Shown in pieces: positions 14,096 through 64,000 of a stretch of DNA of 64,000 nucleotides. Under the pieces are notes generated by a model that did no database searches, was not told the DNA's origin, and was given only the letters and a program-made list of their open reading frames with translations. This stretch comes from Amorphochlora amoebiformis (taxonomy: Eukaryota; Cercozoa; Chlorarachniophyceae), in assembly GCA_054601695.1 (NCBI GenBank), contig BAAHQB010000032.1:1116001-1180000 (forward strand). The letters run 5' to 3'. Position 1 is the stretch's first letter. The number at the start of each line of letters is the position of its first letter. Position numbers and translations under genes: made by a program.

Positions 14096-15161
14096 CGTTA
14101 AGCACTGAAATTTGAATCGCGTCTGCAGCTGGAAAGTTGTACTAGTGTTTGTGTTCGAAACATAATTTCAACTGTCATCATGATCATATACATATACATC
14201 TAGAATATCGATATCGCCTAGTTTTTCCAATACGTGTTACAGACGTTATAAGCTAGATAAGTCTAATAGTGTCTAGACTGTTGTAGTGTTTTGGTAGTTA
14301 ACTCTAGTAACTGCTATATGACATGCTAGAACTGGGTTACACTAGTACATTCCAGATATTGTCTAGATTGTAGATATTGTCAGCTCAGATCTAGCTATAG
14401 TCAAAATAAACTAGGTAAACTCTGAAACTAGGTAAATACACAGGTCACAGGCTCAGTACTAGTGTAGTAGTCTAGGTAGTAGCCTAGCTAGCACCCGAGG
14501 GTATCATGAAGGCTTTGGATCTTACCTAGAGCTCAGGTTGGATAGGGATTCAGATCTATAGGCATCTGGAAATCCGAAGCCGCATGCTAGTGTACATATA
14601 AACTCTACTAGTCTATGATGGCTAGACTGAGCGCTGACATTGCATACCATACTACTATCCGTGGAGTAGCTACATGTAGTACTATTATCTGTTTTATTGT
14701 TACTACTATACAGTTTAGACAGTACGTTTGAAAGTCTAGAATACTTAGTAAGTGTATTACATGCATGTATATTGCGGTTCGGACAGTCTCTAGATAGATA
14801 GTCTAGATAGTGTGTCTAGTGTGTCTAGTGTGTCTGCCAGCCTCAGCAAATCATAACATTTTTGCTAATCTTGCGAAATATTCATGTTCTAGATGATTAT
14901 AAAATATAATGTAAAAACAGAATCGAACATACTCTGGTGATACCAAGCCTACCAAAACTACGATGGGTGGAGAAGAGAATCTGGAAATAGGAAACAGGAC
15001 CCTGAGAGACCGCGATTAAAACACTCCCGTAACCACTTACCAACCCATGGGCCATAGCCACTCGGATAAGCGGAAGATATGCTAAGATATCCCCACAAGA
15101 TATGAGAATCTAAAGAGAACTTTTCGGCTCTCCAAATTTTCAAATATTTTGAAAAAAAAAA
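14096..15161. other. Intergenic spacer, strongly CTAG-rich
   Basis: Between the PPR stop and the next start. I count about 25 CTAG words in 14181-14910, where about three are expected by chance. No (TA)n tract, minisatellite or credible ORF is seen here. Confidence 0.7.
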
Positions 15162-21304
<6,143 letters not shown>

Positions 21305-21543
21305 CCTCATATGCATGTATCGACTGTACCAACTGTATCAAGTCTACATGTATGCTCGAACTGCACGTGAGCTTAGCATCTGCAACTAAGTCTATGGCCG
21401 AAGTTGATGATTCGTAACATCTTCGTGTCTTCAAATATCTCCGAAGTTGGCAACCGTGAGTGAACAATTCTCTCAGGACTACGTCTAGATGTATGTGTTT
21501 TTTCCGCATATCCCAAAGTTTTCCATCCGGACATATATACTAG

Positions 21544-21595
<52 letters not shown>

Positions 21596-21940
21596 TATAT
21601 ACGTTATATATATCGTCTAGATCGTAGTACATAGATACATGTATATCTAGTACATTTAGTATACCATGATCATTTTATCTAAATCTAGTAAATGATCATG
21701 GAGACATGGACGCATCTAGCGCATGCTACTGAGATCTGTCGTAATCTAGGTAATTACAATCAATCAATGATTAGTTAAATTCTTGGCGTTCAAGTTAATT
21801 ATAACTAAGCCCATGATGATGGCCGCGGAAATGGAATCCTCTTACGAGTAGGAATCTTTAAAATCTCGCCAATTGAAGCATTAGTAATACGTACGTACTA
21901 TGATTAGGCTGGACGTACATGCAGACTATACGATTCCTAA
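21305..21940. other. Convergent intergenic spacer
   Basis: Lies between the stop codons of two convergent genes. It holds one (TA)n tract (21545-21600) and CTAG-rich sequence (21610-21760). No gene is seen. Confidence 0.6.
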
Positions 21941-33980
<12,040 letters not shown>

Positions 33981-34250
33981 ATACAACACCTCAGTCTGAG
34001 AGCACAAGCCGTTTGCGCCTTGAATCTTTCAAGATAGCGGTTGTCGATCCCAAGCGCAGACGCGGCTGAAGCGTAAGGTAGACCCGCACTCTGTAGCCGG
34101 CCAGCCGAAAAAGAATGCCAGAGTGCCGGTTTATTCATTTCATCGGAACCCAGCGAACCCCGATTGTGGGTTCCGAAGTCCGTGAGCGGCAACGGCGACG
34201 AGGCCCCCCCGAGTGCTTGACGTATTTCAACAAGTCGATTAAAAAATAAG
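33981..34250. promoter_or_regulatory. Compact bidirectional 5' region (histidine phosphatase / argininosuccinate synthase)
   Basis: Only 270 bp separate the two divergent ATGs. It is GC-balanced and free of microsatellites, so both promoters must lie here or overlap the first exons. No core element is recognisable. Confidence 0.5.
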
Positions 34251-40584
<6,334 letters not shown>

Positions 40585-41193
40585 TAACGAGTACAACGCA
40601 ACTAACTACCGTCATTATCTTATCAACAACGGTCTAGAGTCTAGACGTAAGGCAGGGCATATCCAGGCCACGAGGAAGATTATCCAGGATTACTACAAAA
40701 CAACTACTCATAATCGATTCGCCTCCGTCATCATGATCTAGATGATCTAGCTACTAGTTACAACTAGTACCTAGAGTACATCTATAGTACCGCAACAACT
40801 GGAATCGAAACGTAATCTCTATAGATCTAGGTAATATTGCATATAGTGGCATAAAATTGCATCGAATGTCACTATGTCGCTCGCGTCTAGCGCGTGCATA
40901 CTGACAGTACTTGACAAATTAATCGTATAAGTTGTTCAATCGAATTGTCTAATTCCTTATAACTTTCAATCGAGTAAATATCCTTTTACTCTAGTTACTA
41001 GCGTTAATTTATTCTCAAATGAGTGCATCTAGGGTTGCATTATTCTTGTATTGCAGTATTGCCCCTCAGAGTCGAGGTCTAGATATAGACTGAGGAGAGA
41101 GTTCGAAATTGAAAGCCAATTTGATTGTGGTGAAGTTAACGCTTGCATGAGCCCGTCTAGCCATGACGTGAATATAAATTATAGTATCTATAG
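40585..41193. other. Convergent intergenic spacer, CTAG-rich
   Basis: Between the stop codons of argininosuccinate synthase and IF-2. Apart from the exon-end duplicate, it is CTAG/TCTAGA-rich with no gene seen. I looked on the minus strand for a missing C-terminal domain of IF-2 and found none. Confidence 0.6.
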
Positions 41194-41815
41194 CTACCGC
41201 AAGCTAACCCCCACGTTTCTTAGAAAGTCAAAGTAAACGTCGAAATGGTTAACCTCGACATTCATGCGTTTGATTAGCTCTTGCGTGGGCTTGGCAGGCG
41301 GCCTCGTCTTGAAGCACTGGATAGACGCCCCACCAGCGTCCGCTAGCAACACATCGCGCTTCTTTATGGCCCCGACGCTGGCGTGCATCACCTCGATGTA
41401 GGTCTCCTTTCCTGTCTCGGGGTCCTTGAGGGGCTCTTGGCACGTCGTCACGAGAGGCTTAAGTGTCCCCTGGCTGTCGGCTTTGACGATCACCCTGTGG
41501 GGTTTCTTCTTCGATCCTGGGGCGTAGTTGGGGTCGCTGGCTCGGTCGTATACATGCAGGTTTTGGTCTTCCTGATCGGGATAGGTTTCTTCCCATTCAC
41601 CCTCGGCCGTCGCCTTCGCCTTCGTCTTCGTCTCGTCCCAGGCGTCCTCGTACGCACCTCGGATACCGTCTCCACCGTCAAAATCCTCATTATTCACATA
41701 TCTTATAAGTTTACACACCGTATATGTATATATTTACATGTACATGTATTTTACATATATTCTCTGTCATACATATTGTAAGATACATTTTCTACAATAG
41801 AAACTATTTAATATC

Positions 41816-41891
<76 letters not shown>

Positions 41892-42050
41892 TGTGTGTAT
41901 TCATACACATGAATATGTATATATATGTAAATATTTACATGCCCATGTATTTACATATATTCTCTGTCATACATATTGTAAGATACATTTTCTACAATAG
42001 AAACTATTTAATATCATATCAATATATATATTATGTTACGTATATATGTA

Positions 42051-42091
<41 letters not shown>

Positions 42092-42114
42092 ATGTATGTA
42101 TGTACATATGTACA

Positions 42115-42171
<57 letters not shown>

Positions 42172-42176
42172 ATATA

Positions 42177-42229
<53 letters not shown>

Positions 42230-42282
42230 GCAACGTATTTATGTATTCATACACAAATATATATATATATATATGTATATAT

Positions 42283-42338
<56 letters not shown>

Positions 42339-42347
42339 CACACAAAT

Positions 42348-42395
<48 letters not shown>

Positions 42396-43006
42396 CGTAT
42401 GTGTTACCCCATTGGATTCGAGGCGGTGTTGTGCTTCGTAAGCCAGCTCGCACATCCTCTCTTCCGCCACAAACTTGGCATCGTCCTCTGAGAGACCGAT
42501 AAAGTCGTCGCCAGGTTCTGGCAGGGTGTTGAGCCCCATGATTTGAACGGGGATCCCCGGCGTGACCTCGTCCAAGAGCTTCTTGTCGCCCGTGCTTTGG
42601 ATCTGCTTCACCCTGCCCCACGTGCTGCCTGTGGCGAAATAGTCTCCGAGTTTAAGTATCCCTTTCCACAGCACGAGTGTGACGATATCTCCGCGTCCAG
42701 AGTCCTCTCGAAACGCCTCAATCACAGCACCGTACGCGCTGGAGGACAGAGTCGTCATGGGCTCAAGGCCACAAAGTCGTTCGGATATCTCCGTCCTGAA
42801 GCTGTGCATGTTCCAGCCTGTCTTGGCAGAAATGGGCAGGGGCTTGATCATTTCGGGGGAGAGGTGTTTTTGGGGGTATTCGAAGCTTTTTCCGGTGTTT
42901 TCAATGGCGGTGGTCAACTCTTTGGCAAGTGCGTTAACCTTGTATACATGTTTACTTATGGAAATAGACCTACGTCTAAATTTATATATGTGTAAATATG
43001 TATATA

Positions 43007-43100
<94 letters not shown>

Positions 43101-43101
43101 T

Positions 43102-43196
<95 letters not shown>

Positions 43197-43726
43197 ATAC
43201 CCAAGATATTAATGTGTGGCGCTATTCTTGAAGGCAAGCGAAAACTGGGCAAACCAATGTTGCGCTGGAAGGACGTTATCAAACGCGATCTAAACATTCT
43301 TGGGCATGACACTAAGTCATGGTGGCCTGCTGCGGCCCCTGAAATGAAAACGTCTTGGAGATCTTCGATATTCAAGAAAGTCTCTCAATGGGAAGTGGAA
43401 CGCAAGGAACAACAAGAATCCAAAAGGCGTGAACGCAAGAAAAAACAAGCTGAGAGAGAAGCTAAAGAGACAAAAGAAGGCAAAATCGGTCAATTCTCTT
43501 GCCCGGTTTGCCATACAAGATTCGTGCAGAAAAGTAGTATGTATCGTCATCTCTACCAACGTCACCCACAACACAAGCCTTCTACTACATGTGATGTCTG
43601 TAATCGAGTCTTTAAGAGTCTTAGCGGTCTTAAACGTCACAAATGTCGCCCACCGAATTAATCAACCGAGCAAACAAGCACTACACTTCTAAAGAGAAAG
43701 ATTTGCTTCATCATCATATATGTATT

Positions 43727-43758
<32 letters not shown>

Positions 43759-45008
43759 CATATGCATATGTATATGTTTATACACATATATGCATTCACA
43801 TGGAAATTCATATAATATGCATTTTATGCCTCTGCATGCAATGTATCATACTTAGGATAAAACACCTTGGACGCTGTCTTTATATCTACATCGACACCGT
43901 GGTCGAGCTTGGAAATGACCGGCATTATGGGGATGTGGTGTTGCGTGGCAAAGGCGATGCTCTCCCAGGTCTGCGGCTGAATACCCTCATCGCAGTCCAC
44001 AACGATGATAGCCAGGTCGGAGATGAACGCGGCATTGTCTCTCATGTTGACGAAGATGTGGTGTCCAGGGGTATCGAGGAAGGTGATGTCAAGTGGTTGC
44101 GATGGTATCTGTGATGGGGGGTGCGCCTGCAACGGCGACGATGACGATGATTGTGACGGTTGTTGTGGTTGCGAGGCCTCAAGCGTGCTTGATTTGGGTT
44201 TTGGGTCACCTGCCTGTTGCTTGTGGGGCTGCCCGGGTTTCGGGGTTTCGGTTTGTGAGTCGCCAAGGATAAGATTAAAACAGTACGTCTCCTGTGTGAT
44301 CCCTCCAACCTCCTTCTTGGCGATATTAGCGCCCCGGAGGGTATCGAGTAGCGTTGTCTTGCCGTGATCCACGTGGCCAAGAATGCTTACGATAGACGGC
44401 CGGGGTGCTTTCACCCGAGGTTCCCCTTGATCAACGCCTTCGTCGAGTTGATCAGGGTCCGTGACGACGGTCTTGAGCTCTGGCTTGCAATCAAAGTGAT
44501 CGCACATGCTGCTCGCCTCCTCAAATGACAATACGATGTCCTTCACGTCGCGGTACGCTGTCTTGCGCAGAGTCTTATGCGTCGTGTTGGGCCACCAATC
44601 GAACGTTTTCCCGCCTGCCTTGCTGAGCTTCCCCAGGGTGGTCTTTAGATTTTTACTAAGACTTTCGGGAGTCATATACCGCGGCAGCTGAACCGATTCG
44701 GGCGATTTACGTTTGGCTCTGAAGCGCTTTTTCTTCTTGCCCATGAATTGCTTCTTGTACTCTTTTTGGAGCTCCCGCGTGGGGAGAGATTTATATACCT
44801 CTCGAAAGCTCATCGATTCGACTCTATAGGAACTCGATTTGCAATCACACTTCTTTCCACCTGTTTTAGCCTCGCCAGGAGCGCGAGTCCCCGATGGCCG
44901 GAATGTGACCAGACCCGTGACAGCGGTCACAACATCCAACTTTTCTTTTCGGTTCGGTTCTCCTGGGAATGCCGTGTCAGTTACTATTTGAGAAGTGGTC
45001 ACCGACAT
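41194..45008 (-). CDS. infB: Bacterial-type translation initiation factor IF-2 (organellar), lacking domain IV
   Basis: Three minus-strand exons, all phase 0: 45008-43866, 42938-42408, 41685-41194; 721 residues. IF-2 is a GTPase that places initiator tRNA on the small ribosomal subunit; a bacterial-type copy in a nuclear genome usually serves mitochondria or plastids. After a basic N-terminal region come G1 GHVDHGKT (211-218), G2 GGIT (235-238), a Ser/Gln/Pro-rich insert (about 246-304), G3 DTPGH (312-316) and a G4 position reading ISKLD (365-369) instead of NKxD. Domain II is clear ([35 protein letters not shown]). Domain III follows ([33 protein letters not shown]). The frame stops just after [10 protein letters not shown], where domain IV normally begins. 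The acceptor at 41685 is purine-rich (AATAATGAG) but is the in-phase choice. Divergent from the next gene by 133 bp. Confidence 0.92.
41752..42022. repeat. Direct duplication flanking a (TA)n tract in an IF-2 intron
   Basis: About 65 bp (containing TTCTCTGTCATACATATTGT and TTCTACAATAGAAACTATTT) occur at 41757-41820 and again at 41958-42020, with a (TA)n tract between. The rest of this intron is TA repeat. Confidence 0.88.
43200..43720 (+). mobile_element. 5'-truncated LINE-like retrotransposon end with C2H2 fingers, antisense in an IF-2 intron
   Basis: An open frame runs from the edge of a (TA)n tract to a TAA at 43659-43661, about 153 codons. It begins with [20 protein letters not shown] and a WW pair, a pattern common just after the reverse transcriptase of non-LTR elements. 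A Lys/Glu-rich coiled stretch follows, then a C2H2 finger (CPVCHTRF ... YRHLYQRH) and a second C2HC-like finger (CDVCNRVF ... LKRHKC). LINE ORF2 proteins often end in such fingers. No reverse transcriptase is present, so the copy is 5'-truncated. Both flanks are (TA)n, so it probably inserted into a TA microsatellite. It opposes IF-2 transcription and lies wholly within the 42939-43865 intron. An independent zinc-finger gene is less likely. Confidence 0.6.
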
Positions 45009-45141
45009 CGCAGCTTCAGGCTACCCTTGTGGGGTTGAAAATAGAATTACAGACGGAATCTGAGGCGTTTTGCCAAGTCATCGCCCGCCTACAACTAGAT
45101 CCACGTAGAGGGGCATCTCACGCTTTTTATTTTTCACAAAA
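45009..45141. promoter_or_regulatory. 133-bp bidirectional 5' region (IF-2 / EF-hand gene A)
   Basis: The two divergent ATGs are 133 bp apart, so the promoters must overlap. No microsatellite and no clear core element. Confidence 0.5.
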
Positions 45142-45809
45142 ATGGGGATTTGCTCCTCGGGCTCGGGATCGCTCGATGAGCAAGAGAAACATCAACTCGA
45201 CGAAAAACCTGAAATCAAGGTGTCTCTACATAGCCTTCAATTCCCACTCACGGAGCATGCCCGAAATTCCTACCCACTCGAACCGCCTAACGTCGTAATA
45301 GCTTCCACTGACACTCACAGGAAGTCACACATCGCGGGCCAAAACCTTGCTTCTGATTTCTGCTGTTTAAAACTGTGTAGGAAGAGGAGGAGGAAGAGCT
45401 CTCGACTCTAACGTTTCAACAGCTAGAGATCGTCGACCAGTTTTACATAATTTTCGACAAGGATAAGGATGGCAGCGTAACTGCGGAGGTTGCGTGATTC
45501 GCTAACACCCCCCCAAAATTGAGAACCGCAGATCTCGAATTGGTCTCTCAATATGCTTGAATTTTCTTCTTTCTGTTGTACAATTTTACAGTCCATTGCC
45601 AACCTCAACATGTCGCCTAAGGAAGAGATCGTGAAGCTATTTAGTTTGCACACGGACAGTGTTGGCGAGGTAGCATGGAATTGCCCCTTCTCTCCGTTGC
45701 TCCAGCTCTTTTCTCTCTTTCTTCTTTCTCTCGCGTGCATAGGCCACATGTTTATTTACACATCCATATTCGTGCTTACTTGTGCATGTATTCTCTCTTC
45801 TCTCTCTCT

Positions 45810-45845
<36 letters not shown>

Positions 45846-45911
45846 TATGTTATATATATATATATATATATATGTGATATATTATGTATATACATATACA
45901 TATACATATGT

Positions 45912-46001
<90 letters not shown>

Positions 46002-46517
46002 CATATATATACATGCTTAATTATTGATACATACATTAAAACTAGGTGTAAAATATACACACATAATCTATATATAAATATGTAACATGTATATATATAC
46101 ATATGTATGTATATACATATATACATATATATACATATACACATACACATAAAATATACATACATAGATGAGGTGCATTGAGCATCTGTACATATGTAAA
46201 AAGTCGAAAATTAGGCTGTCATCATGGGGAATGACTCTGAGCATCCATTTGTCCATACATCCCTTTCGTATCCGATGTGCGCCCAGCTGTGAGCTTTGTT
46301 TTGGGTGTACATGCGTAACCCTCAAATTTTCACTTGATACACTGAGACATAGAGAGGTAATAATCAGATGAGCAAGGAGGATATGATCAAAGTGTTCGAG
46401 AAGGCGAAAGCAGCTTTCTGCAAGTATGCGGGTGATTTGAAGGGCACTGGTGCGTTCTTCAGATGTACTCTGGAAATATATTTACATTTATGTATATGTG
46501 CACATGTACACACACAC

Positions 46518-46579
<62 letters not shown>

Positions 46580-46747
46580 GACACGTAAATACAAAACATG
46601 TAATGGATGCGAAAAAATGAAATTGTTCGTGTGTAACATGATAGTTGAGGTACATTATATACACATACACACATGTGTGTATGTGTGTGTGTGTATGTAT
46701 AACACACAAAATATATATGCATGTATATCTGTCATACACACACATAC

Positions 46748-46839
<92 letters not shown>

Positions 46840-46895
46840 ATATTACATACACATATATATATATATATATACATACATACACACATATATAATAT

Positions 46896-46935
<40 letters not shown>

Positions 46936-47100
46936 ACAGCATTCATCACCGAGATGCTAAAGGTATTGCTAGCGGTTACAAAGGGAGAGATGTCTGAGGA
47001 GGAAGGGAATAGACACTTGGCCGCAAAGTCCACGGAGCTGAATATTGTAAATAACGAAGACGGGGTGAGCCCTCTGGTGTCGACCAAGCTTAAGACGTAA
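45142..47100 (+). CDS. EF-hand protein with N-myristoylation-type start (A)
   Basis: Exons: 45142-45219, 45381-45488, 45592-45669, 46368-46449, 46940-47100; GT..AG, in phase, 168 residues. The start [10 protein letters not shown] has Gly2, Cys4 and Ser at 5-6, the usual context for myristate plus palmitate, so membrane attachment is likely. An acidic run EEEEEE and a helix lead into one canonical EF loop start, [11 protein letters not shown] (about residue 52). Later helices ([29 protein letters not shown]) look like degenerate EF-hand parts without loop acids. Probably a small calcium sensor or adaptor; target unknown. The exon 2/3 junction is odd: 11 bases at 45537-45547 would encode the expected DLEL of the EF helix but cannot be spliced in frame with canonical sites, so loop position 12 becomes Ser in this model. 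Confidence 0.78.
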
Positions 47101-63905
<16,805 letters not shown>

Positions 63906-64000
63906 AATTGCTACTAGATGTAGGAGATGCCTTTGCAGTGAGGACTAAACCGTATGAAATCTAGAAAATGTCTAGAATGTGCGCCAAGTTCGTCTGTACT
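63906..64000. other. 3' flank of EF-hand gene B
   Basis: Non-coding; CTAG words (TACTAGATG, TCTAGAAAATGTCTAGAATG) appear again directly after the stop codon, as after the other genes. Confidence 0.5.

Noticed and set aside
44005-44367. 120-codon plus-strand ORF rich in Cys/Gly/Asp
   Set aside because: Antisense shadow of the low-complexity insert and G domain of IF-2.

Overview
This is nuclear DNA from an intron-rich microbial eukaryote. Almost every coding block is a short exon (28-130 nt) bounded by GT..AG. Most introns carry long (TA)n tracts, often edged by (CA)n/(TG)n and minisatellites. A pentatricopeptide-repeat (PPR) protein of the 'AISACER' style, a plant/algal-type telobox Myb protein and a short interstitial CCCTAA (TTAGGG-type) array would fit an alga or relative, perhaps a stramenopile. 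That placement is inference and weak.

I rebuilt the genes by hand by joining exons at GT..AG sites and requiring matching phase. In each multi-exon model the summed coding length is divisible by three. Layout: 1-546 (+) 3' end of an unknown basic protein; 2928-4414 (-) telobox Myb/SANT protein; 5640-14095 (+) PPR protein of 29 exons; 15162-21304 (+) predicted secreted protein of unknown family; 21941-33980 (-) membrane-anchored histidine phosphatase with a SHOCT-like tail; 34251-40584 (+) argininosuccinate synthase; 41194-45008 (-) bacterial-type translation initiation factor IF-2; 45142-47100 (+) and 48574-63905 (+) two EF-hand proteins with N-myristoylation-type starts. A 5'-truncated LINE-like fragment sits antisense in an IF-2 intron.

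The main signal is not a gene cassette but how the introns are built. In at least ten places a short tandem duplication (about 45-135 bp) carries an authentic splice acceptor plus the start of its exon, or a donor plus the end of its exon. The extra copies lie in the intron beside the real exon. They are out of phase, lack the rest of the exon or have lost a splice site. At 58.9 kb a 79-bp duplication of coding sequence is flanked by AG|GT in both copies, so it behaves as a newborn intron. Together these look like serial snapshots of intron birth and growth by local tandem duplication, followed by microsatellite expansion.

Intergenic spacers have a different texture: they are rich in CTAG (and locally GTAC/TACGTA) and carry few minisatellites. 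The genes share no obvious pathway. PPR and IF-2 proteins usually act in organelle gene expression, argininosuccinate synthase in arginine synthesis, and the two adjacent EF-hand genes in membrane-linked calcium signalling.
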